The position numbers were made by a program, and so were the translations under genes. Under the pieces are notes generated by a model. That model had not been told where the DNA came from, made no database searches, and saw only the letters and a list, made by a program, of their open reading frames with translations. This document shows, in pieces, positions 11,934-20,265 of a DNA stretch of 64,000 nt (the first letter of the stretch is position 1; the number at the start of each line of letters is the position of its first letter). The DNA is from Halopseudomonas pertucinogena (GTDB lineage: Bacteria > Pseudomonadota > Gammaproteobacteria > Pseudomonadales > Pseudomonadaceae), in the NCBI RefSeq assembly GCF_014646575.1, contig NZ_BMNN01000002.1:240255-304254 (forward strand). Reading direction: 5' to 3'.

Positions 11934-12713
11934 CTAGTCCATGTGCTTCTGGAAGAACCTTCTCATCTCCCCGAACGCCCGTTCGGCCACCTGCTCGTCA
12001 TACTGCGCCTGTCCGGGTATGTTGGCAGTGGGGTCGGTAAAGGAGTGCACGGCGTTGCCGTAGCTGACCAGTTGCCAGTCCGACACATTGCCACCACGCA
12101 TCTCGTTCTCGAAGGCTGCCACCTCTTCCGGCGGGACATAGGGATCTTCGGCGCCGTGCAGCACCAGGATCGGCGAACGGATGGCCCTTGCGGCGCTCGT
12201 ATCGGGCGTATCGAGATTGCCGTGGAACGAGACCACGCCGGCCAGTTGGGTGCCTGAACGGGCCAGTTCCAGCACCGAGGTGCCACCGAAACAGAAGCCG
12301 ACGGCGCCAAGGCGGCTGGTGTCGATCAGCCCCGCTGCTTCACGCCGGAAGACCTCAAGGGCAGCATTGGCCCGCTGGCGCATCAGAGCGCGGTCGCCCT
12401 TGACCAGCCCGGCAGCGGCGCCGGCTTCCTTTGCGTCGGCGGGGCGTATGTCGCTGCCGTACATGTCGGCGACGAACACCACATAGTCACTGCCAGCGAC
12501 GCGTGAGGCCTTCTTCGCCGCGTTGTCGGTCACGCCCATCCAGTTGGGGACCATGAGCAGGCCCGGCCGTGGTTCGCTGATCGCGTCGTCGAAGACCAGA
12601 GCCCCCTGAAAGGGCTCACCGTCGATCTGGTAATCCACCTGTTTCGTGATCATGTCTGCCTGTACCAGTCCGGCGCAGGCGACCATCGCCAGCGCTGTGA
12701 AAAGTCTGTTCAT
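11934..12713 (-). CDS. Exported dienelactone hydrolase-like protein
   Basis: Alpha/beta hydrolase of the dienelactone hydrolase family, 259 residues. The start at 12713 has AGGGAG seven bases upstream and gives a signal peptide (MNRLFTALAMVACAGLVQA). The nucleophile is a cysteine in GFCFGG (Cys141), with Asp190 (HGAEDPYVP) and His223 (GNAVHSFTDP) completing the Cys-Asp-His triad. Classical dienelactone hydrolases are cytoplasmic and sit in chloroaromatic pathways; this one appears periplasmic and has no such neighbours, so its substrate is unknown. Confidence 0.82.
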   Translation of the reverse strand: MNRLFTALAMVACAGLVQADMITKQVDYQIDGEPFQGALVFDDAISEPRPGLLMVPNWMGVTDNAAKKASRVAGSDYVVFVADMYGSDIRPADAKEAGAAAGLVKGDRALMRQRANAALEVFRREAAGLIDTSRLGAVGFCFGGTSVLELARSGTQLAGVVSFHGNLDTPDTSAARAIRSPILVLHGAEDPYVPPEEVAAFENEMRGGNVSDWQLVSYGNAVHSFTDPTANIPGQAQYDEQVAERAFGEMRRFFQKHMD

Positions 12714-12804
12714 CCGCTTGCTCCCTGTGGCGAGAATGCAAGTGAGAAGGATAGACCATGGGCAACGGACGCGAAGGGGCGGCGGGATAGACGTTGGTGG
12801 CATG

Positions 12805-12907
12805 GCGCGCGTTGCGCGCCAATCGCGGCGAGGTCGCCGCTCCTACCAGTACGGGGCGTGGGATGATTTTTCTGTAGGAGCCCCGACCTCGGGGCGATGG
12901 CGGCGGG
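12805..12907. repeat. REP/REPIN-like inverted pair
   Basis: A reverse unit at 12805-12846 (GCGCGC palindrome, CAATCGCGG, GAGGTCGCCGCTCCTAC) faces a forward unit at 12873-12907 (TGTAGGAGCCCCGACCTCGG, then GGCGATGGCGGCGGGC). They fill the gap between the dienelactone hydrolase gene and the chemotaxis operon's last gene. Same family as the copies near 2.1 and 34.4 kb. Confidence 0.75.
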
Positions 12908-12929
12908 CACGGTGCGGGTCGGGCCCGGA

Positions 12930-13328
12930 TCAGCCCTTGTTGCCGTGCAGTTTGAGCATGAGTTCGGCTTCGCTGCGGCTCAGACCGCAGGCCTGCATGA
13001 GGTCATCGAGGCTGGCGCCCATGCTGACCAGACGGCTGGCCTGGTTGTAGGGCATGGTCTGGACGTCCTGCTGTTCCAAGCGCTGCTGCTTGTTCTCCAG
13101 CTGGTTGAGCTTTTCGCGCAGGGCCAGCACCTCCTCACCCATGCGGATATTGCTCTGCTGATACTCGGCGAGCTTCTGCGACAGCTTGTCGATACGCCCG
13201 TCGAGCCGCTCCTGCATTGTTATCTGCTGCATGGCCACTCGCCGCTGGGCCATCAGCGCGCCGATCTGGGCGGCTACCAGCACCCCCAGAAACAGCCCCA
13301 GCATCAGCAGCAGCGAGCGTTCATCCAT
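12930..13328 (-). CDS. DUF2802 family membrane-anchored coiled-coil protein
   Basis: A 132-residue protein with one N-terminal membrane helix (SLLLMLGLFLGVLVAAQIGA), a coiled coil at about 40-85 rich in Gln, Glu, Lys and Leu, and a C-terminal segment MGASLDDLMQACGLSRSEAE like a small helix-turn-helix. This matches DUF2802, found at the end of chemotaxis operons in Pseudomonas. The ATG at 13328 lies five bases after the cheW stop, so the two are probably translated together. Its function is unknown; position suggests a link with the polar chemosensory array. Confidence 0.8.
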   Translation of the reverse strand: MDERSLLLMLGLFLGVLVAAQIGALMAQRRVAMQQITMQERLDGRIDKLSQKLAEYQQSNIRMGEEVLALREKLNQLENKQQRLEQQDVQTMPYNQASRLVSMGASLDDLMQACGLSRSEAELMLKLHGNKG

Positions 13329-13333
13329 GGGCG

Positions 13334-13813
13334 TCAGATGTCCTGCAGCTCGGCCCACTCATCGTCGGTCATCATCTTTTCCAGATCGACCAGAATCAGC
13401 AGCTCGTCATTCTTGTTGCACACGCCCTGAATGAACTTGGCGGATTCATCGGTGCCGACGTTGGGAGCGGTTTCGATTTCGGACTGGCGCAGGTAGACCA
13501 CCTCGGCGACGCTGTCGACCAGGATGCCGACCACCTGGCGGTCCGCCTCGATGATCACGATGCGGGTCTGCTCGGTGACCTCTGCCGATGGCAGGCCGAA
13601 GCGCTGGCGGGTGTCGATGACCGTCACCACGTTGCCGCGCAGGTTGATGATACCCAGCACATAGACGGGCGCACCGGGTACCGGGGCGATATCCGTGTGC
13701 CGCAGCACTTCCTGCACCTGCATCACATTGATGCCGTAGGTCTCGTTATCCAGACGGAAGGTCACCCATTGCAAGATGGGATCATCGGTACTCTGCGCAG
13801 TGTTGTTCTTCAT
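13334..13813 (-). CDS. cheW: Chemotaxis coupling protein CheW
   Basis: Adaptor joining chemoreceptors to the kinase CheA in the cytoplasmic array. The 159-residue protein is a single CheW domain with ILQWVTFRLDNETYGINV, then VQEVLRHTDIAPVPGAP, GIINLRGNVVTVID, and GILVDSVAEVV near the middle, the usual SH3-like beta-barrel signatures. Penultimate gene of the cheY-to-DUF2802 operon, which already contains a second CheW-like protein (ParP) upstream. This one is the canonical coupling protein. Confidence 0.95.
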   Translation of the reverse strand: MKNNTAQSTDDPILQWVTFRLDNETYGINVMQVQEVLRHTDIAPVPGAPVYVLGIINLRGNVVTVIDTRQRFGLPSAEVTEQTRIVIIEADRQVVGILVDSVAEVVYLRQSEIETAPNVGTDESAKFIQGVCNKNDELLILVDLEKMMTDDEWAELQDI

Positions 13814-13876
13814 CCTGTCTCATTCCAGATGGTGTTGTTGCATCCTAAACGGGCGTCAGCATCTTTACCAGTACGC

Positions 13877-14539
13877 TCAACGCCCGCGCTTGATCATCGC
13901 CGCAAGGGCTTCGACATCCAGCAGCGCGCACATGTGTTCGATCACGGTGCCGGCAAGCCAGGGCCGTCTGCCCTGCCCCGAGCGCCATTTGACCTGTTCC
14001 GGACGCAGGCGGATCGACTCGCTGACACCATGCACCGCCATGCCCCAGTCATGCCCCTGTACCGAGATGACGAAGCTGATGGTATCGCGCAGTGCCGGCT
14101 GGTACCGCTCGGGCATGACCCAGCGGGCGGTATCCAGCACCTTGAGGTTGCCACGCTCGGTGGGCAGCAGGCCGAGAAACCAGTCCGGCTGACCGAACAG
14201 CGGGGTGATGGCCCCGTCCAGGCGGTGGATCGACCCCAGGGACACCAGCGGCACCGCCAGCGTCAGCCCACCGACGTCGAACAGCAGGGCTTCGAAGGGC
14301 GCGCTGCGCCAGCCCGGCTGCTCCACCGCCGGCGGTTCGGACGGTGGCTGCAGCGCCGCAGCCGGCACCTCGACGGCGACCGGTTCCCGTTCCGGCGCGG
14401 GCGCGGAGACCGGCTCCGGCGCTGCGGCTACGCTCTCGGCCAGCGCCAGCTCGGCGGCTGCATCCTGCAGCAACGCATCCAGATAGCACTGGATGGTCTG
14501 CTCGGGCACGAAGTGCTGTACGGGCAGTGAATCGCTCAT
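13877..14539 (-). CDS. parP: CheW-domain protein, ParP-like array localisation factor
   Basis: A 220-residue protein with an Ala/Pro/Glu-rich, low-complexity N-terminal half (about 30-75) and a C-terminal CheW-like domain (about 80-215) containing FDVGGLTLAVPLVSLGSIHR and GNLKVLDTARWVMP. It follows a ParA-type ATPase gene directly, the arrangement of Vibrio parC-parP, where ParP ties chemotaxis arrays to the ParC cell-pole system through CheA. Domain plan and location support that role; no function is shown in this organism. The symbol is by analogy. Confidence 0.78.
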   Translation of the reverse strand: MSDSLPVQHFVPEQTIQCYLDALLQDAAAELALAESVAAAPEPVSAPAPEREPVAVEVPAAALQPPSEPPAVEQPGWRSAPFEALLFDVGGLTLAVPLVSLGSIHRLDGAITPLFGQPDWFLGLLPTERGNLKVLDTARWVMPERYQPALRDTISFVISVQGHDWGMAVHGVSESIRLRPEQVKWRSGQGRRPWLAGTVIEHMCALLDVEALAAMIKRGR

Positions 14540-14613
14540 CGATCGTCCTGTATTCGTTGGTTCGCTTTCAGTGTATCGGCCGCCGGCGGGCGGGCATTAG
14601 GGCCACAGTCGGA

Positions 14614-15408
14614 TCAGGCTACTTCCCGGCCCCGGGACAGACTCTGCACCAGCAGGTAGCGCAGCAGCGCCCGGTAGGCCAGCACCCCACGGGAGTTGGC
14701 CTCCAGCCGCGAAGGCACCACCCCGGCAAGGCTGGCATCACGCAGCTTGGTGTCGATCGGGATGTAGGCCTGCCACAGCTGCTCGCTGTAATCGTTGCGC
14801 AGCTTGCGCAGCGTACTGAGGGACGCCTGAGTGCGCCGGTCGAACAGGGTCGGCACGATGGTGAACGGCAGCGCCCGCTTGCGCGAGCGATTGACCATGG
14901 TCAGTGTATGCACCATCCGCTCCAGCCCCTTGAGCGCGAGGAATTCGGTCTGCACCGGCACCACCAGCTGCTCGCAGGCGGCCAGCGCGTTGATCATGGA
15001 CACGCCGAGCAGCGGCGGGCTGTCGATGATGGCGAAGTCGAACCGGCTCTCCAGTTGCTCAAGCGCCCTGGAGATGACCAGCCCGAATCCGCCCTGGGCG
15101 GCGGACTGGCGTTCGAGGGTGGCCAGCGAGGTGCTGGACGGCAGCAGGCTGATCTGCTCGTGGGAGGTCTCCAGCAGCAACGCGGCGGCCAGTCCTGCCG
15201 GCACCTGCCCCTTGTGCTGGAACAGGTTGAACACGCTGCTGGTCAGCCGGTCCGGGTCATGGCCGAAGTAGCTGGTCATCGAGCCATGGGGGTCAAGATC
15301 CACCACCAGCACACGCTTGCCCTGGTCAGCAAGCAGACCGGCAAGCGCTACCGCGGTCGTGGTCTTGCCCACTCCGCCCTTCTGATTGGCTACTGCCCAG
15401 ACTCTCAT
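14614..15408 (-). CDS. parC: ParA-family ATPase ParC, polar chemotaxis positioning
   Basis: A 264-residue MinD/ParA ATPase with deviant Walker A QKGGVGKTTT (residues 9-18), Walker A' VLVVDLDPHGS and the switch IIDSPPLLG. The ATG at 15408 is chosen because CAGGAG lies just upstream and the family starts MRVWAVANQKGG. It sits inside the chemotaxis operon after motD and before parP. In Vibrio the equivalent protein recruits chemotaxis arrays to the cell pole, so a segregation role for DNA is unlikely. The longer upstream frame is not needed. Confidence 0.88.
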   Translation of the reverse strand: MRVWAVANQKGGVGKTTTAVALAGLLADQGKRVLVVDLDPHGSMTSYFGHDPDRLTSSVFNLFQHKGQVPAGLAAALLLETSHEQISLLPSSTSLATLERQSAAQGGFGLVISRALEQLESRFDFAIIDSPPLLGVSMINALAACEQLVVPVQTEFLALKGLERMVHTLTMVNRSRKRALPFTIVPTLFDRRTQASLSTLRKLRNDYSEQLWQAYIPIDTKLRDASLAGVVPSRLEANSRGVLAYRALLRYLLVQSLSRGREVA

Positions 15409-15461
15409 TGCACTGCTCCTGAAACTGTTTCGACGACCTCCGCTGCACCCCGTGGCGGGCA

Positions 15462-16295
15462 TCAGCCCGGTCCGGCGCTCTCCGCCGCCTCCGCGCGGGC
15501 CTGGCGCATGCTCGGCAGGCTTTCCTGGGAGGCGGGCTGGTGACGATTGTCGGTGTAGCGCGACACCAGCAGCACGACGCGGCGGTTGGCGCGGCGACCC
15601 TCTGCCGTACTGTTATCGGCCACCGGCCGATGTTCTCCATAGCCAACCGCTGCCAATCGACCTGCGTCGATGCCTCCGCCGCTGAGCATGCGCACCACGG
15701 TGGCGGCGCGGGCGGCGGACAGCTCCCAGTTGGTGGGGTAGACCCGCGAGCGGATCGGCAGGTTGTCGGTGAATCCTTCCACATGGATCGGGTTGTCATA
15801 GGGCGCCAGGATCGCGGCAATCCGGTCGATCAGGTCAAAGGCACCGTCCAGCGGCAGCGCATCTCCGCTGGGGAACAGCAGCCCGGAGCTGAGCTCGATC
15901 TCTATCCACAGTTCGTTGGCATGCACCCGCAGGTCACCGACGCTGATCAGATCGCCGAAGGCGGCCTGCATGGCCTCGGCAATGCTCTCCAGCGGATCCT
16001 GCGTTTCACCTTCACCCTGAGCGGAGCCGCTGCTGCTGGCCGCCTGCAGCGCCTCGGGCGGCTGTGCGACCGTGGTGCGCGGAATGGCCTCGCCCAGCTG
16101 GATGGGGTCGATGGTCCGGGGGTTCTGACTGAAGGCGCCCATCAACGACTCGGTGAGCACCTTGTACTTGCCTTCATTGACCGAGGAGATGGAATACATG
16201 ACCACGAAAAACGCGAACAGCAGGGTGATGAAGTCCGCGTAGGACACCATCCAGCGTTCATTGTCTGCCTGTTCCTCTTCCCGAAGGCGACGCAT
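15462..16295 (-). CDS. motD: Flagellar motor stator protein MotD (MotB family)
   Basis: Peptidoglycan-anchored half of the second stator of the polar flagellum. The single transmembrane helix (SYADFITLLFAFFVVMYSIS) contains the proton-binding Asp21. An acidic linker leads to a C-terminal OmpA-like domain with VEGFTDNLPIRSRVYPTNWE, LSAARA and VGYGEHRP, which grips the cell wall. Length is 277 residues. It follows motC by a few bases, giving the MotC-MotD pair known to drive swarming in Pseudomonas. The other stator, MotAB, is not in this window. Confidence 0.93.
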   Translation of the reverse strand: MRRLREEEQADNERWMVSYADFITLLFAFFVVMYSISSVNEGKYKVLTESLMGAFSQNPRTIDPIQLGEAIPRTTVAQPPEALQAASSSGSAQGEGETQDPLESIAEAMQAAFGDLISVGDLRVHANELWIEIELSSGLLFPSGDALPLDGAFDLIDRIAAILAPYDNPIHVEGFTDNLPIRSRVYPTNWELSAARAATVVRMLSGGGIDAGRLAAVGYGEHRPVADNSTAEGRRANRRVVLLVSRYTDNRHQPASQESLPSMRQARAEAAESAGPG

Positions 16296-16298
16296 GCG

Positions 16299-17039
16299 CT
16301 AATCCAGGAAGCCTTCAAGCTTCATTTCGATGGACCGGGGATTTTCCCCCTCGGCAATGGACAGCAGCCCCTCCACCAGCATTTCCTGATACCGGGACTG
16401 CTCCTGCACCACCGATTTGAGCTTGGCCGCGACCGGCAGCAGGAACAGGTTGGCCAGGGCAACACCATAGATGGTGGCGACGAAGGCCACCGCGATGCCG
16501 CTGCCGAGCATGGACGGATCGGCCAGATTGCCCATGACATGGATCAGCCCCATCACCGCGCCGATGATGCCGATGGTGGGCGAATAGCCGCCCATGCTCT
16601 CGTAGACCCGTGCAGCCCGCAGATCCCGGTTCTCCCGGTTGATCAGCTCGACTTCAAGGATGCTGCGCAGGGTATCGGCCTCGCAGCCATCGGCCAGCAG
16701 CTGCAGCCCCTTGCGGGCGAACAGGTCCGGCTCCATCTCGGCAACCGCTTCCAGCCCCAGCAGTCCGTCCTTGCGGGCGGTGTTGCTCCAGTTGACGACC
16801 TGGCCGATGCCTTCGTTCAGGGGCACCTTCGGCGAGCGGAATACCCAGCCGAACATGCCCAGCGCGCGCTTGAAGATCGGCAGCGGTGTCTGAATGAAGG
16901 CCGCGCCCAGGGTGCCGCCGATGACGATCAGCGCGGCGGGGCCATTCATCAGCGCCTGAATGTGCCCGCCCTCCAGATAGTTGCCACCGATGATGGCCAC
17001 CACCGCCAGCAGCATGCCGATGATGCTGAGGATATCCAT
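16299..17039 (-). CDS. motC: Flagellar motor stator protein MotC (MotA family)
   Basis: Ion-channel subunit of the second stator. It is 246 residues with four membrane segments: an N-terminal pair (LSIIGMLLAVVAIIGGNYLEG and ALIVIGGTLGAAFI) and a C-terminal pair around GGYSPTIGIIGAVMGLIHVM and AVAFVATIYGVALANLFLLP, with the cytoplasmic loop between. The ATG at 17039 shares one base with the cheB stop (TGATG), so translation is coupled; a TTG one codon earlier is open but unnecessary. Partner of motD immediately downstream. Confidence 0.94.
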   Translation of the reverse strand: MDILSIIGMLLAVVAIIGGNYLEGGHIQALMNGPAALIVIGGTLGAAFIQTPLPIFKRALGMFGWVFRSPKVPLNEGIGQVVNWSNTARKDGLLGLEAVAEMEPDLFARKGLQLLADGCEADTLRSILEVELINRENRDLRAARVYESMGGYSPTIGIIGAVMGLIHVMGNLADPSMLGSGIAVAFVATIYGVALANLFLLPVAAKLKSVVQEQSRYQEMLVEGLLSIAEGENPRSIEMKLEGFLD

Positions 17040-18151
17040 CAACCCAGCTCCGTCAGATAGCGGGCAATCTCGTCGAGGTCGTAGACACCGTCGGCAAGAT
17101 TGGCCTTGACCACCGCCATGGGCATGCCATAGATCACGCAGCTGGCCTCGTCCTGGGCCCAGACGGTACTGCCAGCCTGCTTGAGCATGCGCGCGCCTTC
17201 CCGGCCGTCCGCGCCCATGCCGGTGAGCACGATGGCCAGCACCTTGTCCTGGAATGCGCGGGCGGCGGAGCCGAAGGTGACGTCGACACTGGGTTTGTAA
17301 TTCAGCCGCTCATCGCCGGGCAGGATGCGCACGGCGCCACGGCCGTCGACCATCATCTGCTTGCCGCCCGGGGCCAGCAGCGCCAGTCCTGGGCGCAGCT
17401 GGTCCCCGTCCCGGGCTTCTCGCACGCTGATCTGGCAGAGCTTGTCGAGTCGCTCGGCGAAGGCGGTGGTGAAGGCGCCGGGCATATGCTGGATGAGCAG
17501 CAAGGGCGCCGGAAAACTGGCCGGCAGACGGGTCAGGATGCGTTGCAGGGCCACCGGTCCGCCGGTGGACGTACCGATGGCAACCAGCTTGCAGCCGCGC
17601 TTGCGCGGCGGCGCGCTGCGCCGTGCCGGCGGCTCCGCACTGGCCGGAGCGGGGTCCGGCTGTGGGGTGGCCACTCTGCCCTGCGCCGGCGGCACGGCGG
17701 GGGCCGGCGCTGGGGTCGGCACTGCGACGGCCTGGCTCAGACCCAGCGAGCGGCGGTTGCTGCGCGCCAGCGCATGCACCCGCTCACACAGCAGCTGGCG
17801 GACCTTGTCCGGATTGCGCGAGATGTCCTCGAAGTTCTTCGGCAGGTAGTCCGCGGCGCCGGCGTCCAGCGCATCCAGACTCACCCGGGCGCCTTCATAG
17901 GTCAGCGACGAGAACATCAGCACCGGTGTCGGCTGGCGCTGCATGATCTGACGCACCGCGGTGATGCCATCCATGACCGGCATCTCGTAGTCCATGGTGA
18001 TGACATCAGGCTGCAGGGCGAGCGTCTGCTCCACCGCTTCCCTGCCGTTGGTCGCGGTGCCTACCACCTTGATCTGCGGGTCCCCGGAGAGGATTTCAGC
18101 CACCCGACGGCGAAAGAATCCGGAGTCATCTACCACCAACACCTTGATCAA
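17039..18151 (-). CDS. cheB: Chemotaxis-specific methylesterase CheB
   Basis: Response regulator that demethylates or deamidates chemoreceptors for adaptation. The receiver domain (1-120) has phosphoacceptor Asp54 in [13 protein letters not shown] Pro/Ala-rich linker (about 140-185) leads to the catalytic domain with nucleophile motif GTSTGGP, His in LIQHMPG and Asp in TGMGADG. The start codon is TTG, supported by AGGAG six bases upstream and by the conserved [14 protein letters not shown] immediately after. It follows cheA by nine bases and overlaps motC by one base. Confidence 0.95.
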   Translation of the reverse strand: MIKVLVVDDSGFFRRRVAEILSGDPQIKVVGTATNGREAVEQTLALQPDVITMDYEMPVMDGITAVRQIMQRQPTPVLMFSSLTYEGARVSLDALDAGAADYLPKNFEDISRNPDKVRQLLCERVHALARSNRRSLGLSQAVAVPTPAPAPAVPPAQGRVATPQPDPAPASAEPPARRSAPPRKRGCKLVAIGTSTGGPVALQRILTRLPASFPAPLLLIQHMPGAFTTAFAERLDKLCQISVREARDGDQLRPGLALLAPGGKQMMVDGRGAVRILPGDERLNYKPSVDVTFGSAARAFQDKVLAIVLTGMGADGREGARMLKQAGSTVWAQDEASCVIYGMPMAVVKANLADGVYDLDEIARYLTELG

Positions 18152-18160
18152 CTGGTTCTC

Positions 18161-20254
18161 CTAACCACGCCGAGCGTAGCGCCTGAGTAACCCGGGGATG
18201 TCCAGAATGAGCGCGATGCGCCCGTCCCCGGTGATGGTCGCACCGGCCATGCCGGCGGTGCCCTGCAGCATGCTGCCCAGCGGCTTGATGACCACCTCTT
18301 CCTGGCCGACCAGCTGGTCGACGACAAAGCCGACGCGCTGGGTGCCGACCGACACGATGACCACACTGGCGGAGGCCCGGTCGATCGCCCCGGCCTGGGA
18401 CGGCACCAGCCAGCGCTTGAGCCAGAACAGCGGCAGCGCCTTGTCCCGTACCAGAATGACTTCCTGACCATCCACCACGTTGGTGCGTGACAGGTCCAGG
18501 TTGTAGATCTCGTTGACGTTGACCAGCGGCAGGGCAAAGGCCTGATCGCCGAGCATGACCATCAGCGTCGGCATGATGGCCAGGGTCAGCGGCACCTTGA
18601 TGGCGATGCGGGTGCCGACACCCTTGGTCGACTCGATGCCGATGGTGCCGTTGAGCTGACTGATGCGGGTGCGGACCACGTCCATGCCGACGCCGCGGCC
18701 GGAGACATCCGATACCTCGGTCTTGGTCGAGAAGCCGGGGGCCAGGATCAGGTTGAAGCATTCGGATTCGCTGAGCCGCTCGGCGGCGTCCCGGTCCATC
18801 ATGCCCTTCTCCACGGCCTTGGCGCGCAGCACTTCGGCATCCATGCCCTTGCCGTCATCGGTGATGGTCAGCAGGATATGGTCGCCCTCCTGACGGGCAG
18901 CCAGCACCATGCTGCCGCTGCGCGGCTTGCCGGCGGCCTCGCGCTCGTCGGGCGTCTCGATACCGTGGTCCACCGCATTGCGCACCAGGTGCACCAGCGG
19001 GTCGGCCAGCGCCTCGACCAGGTTCTTGTCCAGATCGGTGTCCTCGCCGATCAGCTCGAGGGTGATCTCCTTCTTCAGGCTGCGCGACAGGTCACGCACC
19101 ACCCGCGGGAATCGGCCGAAGACCTTCTTGATCGGCTGCATGCGGGTCTTCATCACCGAGGCCTGCAGGTCGGCGGTGACCATGTCCAGGTTGGCCACGG
19201 CCTTGGCCAGCTCCTCGTCTTCGGTGCTGAGGCCCAGGCGGGTCAGGCGGTTGCGCACCAGCACCAGCTCGCCGACCATGTTCATGATCTCGTCCAGCCG
19301 TGCGGTATCGACCCGCACGGTGGTCTCCGCGGCAACAGGCTCACCGCCGGCCTCGGTCTTGCGCTCGACGCGCGCCGGCTTCTTCTCGACCGGGGCGGCA
19401 GCAGAGGGTGCCTCGGCAGCCGCTTCGCGGGCCGGTACCGGTGCAGGCGGAGTGGCAGGCGCAGCGGCGGCGGGTGGTGCCGCCACCGGCGCATCGCCGA
19501 CGCCCGGGGCCTTGCCGGCTCCATGCAGTTCGTCGAGCAGCGACTCGAACTCGTCGTCGGTGATCAGGTCGTCATCGCCGCTGGCGCTCTCCGGTACAGC
19601 AGCGGGCGCCGCCCCGGGGCCCTTGCCGGTGCCGTGGAGCTGGTCCAGCAGGGCTTCGAATTCATCATCGGTTATCTCGTCGGAGGAAGACGCCGCATCG
19701 TCATCCTGCCCGTCGCCCTGGTCCTGCTCGGGCAGCACATGCAACGCCTCGAGCAGCAGCTCGAACTCGTCATCGGTAATATCGCCGGGTTCCGAGTCGC
19801 TCTCTGCCGGCGCTTGTACCGTATCGATAACGGGAGCGCTCTCAGCGGCCGGTGCGGCATCTGCGGCGGGCTCGGCGAGCGCTGCGAGGGCTTCGAGCAA
19901 CTGCGGATCGGCGGGGGTAGGCTGTTCGCCCTCGCGCACCTGGGCGAACATGCCATTGATGCTGTCCAGCGCCTGGAGGACCACGTCCATCAGCTCGGCA
20001 TCGACCTGACGCTCGCCCTTGCGCAGGATGTCGAAGACGTTTTCGGCAATGTGACAGCAGGCAACCAGCGGATCGAGCTGAAGAAACCCCGCCCCGCCCT
20101 TGACCGTGTGGAAGCCACGGAAAATGGCATTGAGCAGGTCGGCATCGCTGGGACGGTTTTCCAGATCTACCAGCTGTTCCGACAGCAACTCCAGTATTTC
20201 CCCGGCCTCGACCAGGAAATCCTGAAGAATTTCTTCATCCGCTTCAAAGCTCAT
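18161..20254 (-). CDS. cheA: Chemotaxis histidine kinase CheA
   Basis: Central kinase of the flagellar chemotaxis array, 697 residues. The Hpt domain has phosphoacceptor His49 in GFHTVKGG. A linker of about 200 residues, rich in Ala, Pro and acidic residues, follows. The dimerisation helices (VDTARLDEIMNMVGELVLVR), the ATP-binding domain (LVRNAVDHGIE, DDGKGMD, GRGVGMDVV) and the C-terminal CheW-like domain come next. No globular P2 CheY-binding domain is visible; instead the linker carries three copies of ITDDEFExLLxxLH at about 159, 194 and 231. Between cheZ and cheB in the operon. Confidence 0.97.
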   Translation of the reverse strand: MSFEADEEILQDFLVEAGEILELLSEQLVDLENRPSDADLLNAIFRGFHTVKGGAGFLQLDPLVACCHIAENVFDILRKGERQVDAELMDVVLQALDSINGMFAQVREGEQPTPADPQLLEALAALAEPAADAAPAAESAPVIDTVQAPAESDSEPGDITDDEFELLLEALHVLPEQDQGDGQDDDAASSSDEITDDEFEALLDQLHGTGKGPGAAPAAVPESASGDDDLITDDEFESLLDELHGAGKAPGVGDAPVAAPPAAAAPATPPAPVPAREAAAEAPSAAAPVEKKPARVERKTEAGGEPVAAETTVRVDTARLDEIMNMVGELVLVRNRLTRLGLSTEDEELAKAVANLDMVTADLQASVMKTRMQPIKKVFGRFPRVVRDLSRSLKKEITLELIGEDTDLDKNLVEALADPLVHLVRNAVDHGIETPDEREAAGKPRSGSMVLAARQEGDHILLTITDDGKGMDAEVLRAKAVEKGMMDRDAAERLSESECFNLILAPGFSTKTEVSDVSGRGVGMDVVRTRISQLNGTIGIESTKGVGTRIAIKVPLTLAIMPTLMVMLGDQAFALPLVNVNEIYNLDLSRTNVVDGQEVILVRDKALPLFWLKRWLVPSQAGAIDRASASVVIVSVGTQRVGFVVDQLVGQEEVVIKPLGSMLQGTAGMAGATITGDGRIALILDIPGLLRRYARRG
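19520..19783 (-). other. Triple acidic-helix motif in the CheA linker
   Basis: Within cheA, residues about 158-172, 193-207 and 230-244 read DITDDEFELLLEALHVL, EITDDEFEALLDQLHGT and LITDDEFESLLDELHGA. Spacers are low-complexity. The motifs resemble the last residues of the CheZ encoded just upstream (QDEVDDLLSSLGF), which in the CheZ family is the CheY-binding peptide. The likeness is visible by eye; the binding role is inference. Confidence 0.7.
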
Positions 20255-20265
20255 TTGCCACTCCC

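Noticed and set aside
14614-15408. Reading parC as a plasmid or chromosome partition gene
   Set aside because: No ParB gene or parS site is nearby, and it is embedded in a chemotaxis operon beside a CheW-domain protein.
15540-17060. 506-codon plus-strand frame
   Set aside because: Antisense to motD and motC; composition (His, Gln, Arg, Gly rich) is that of a reverse-frame shadow.
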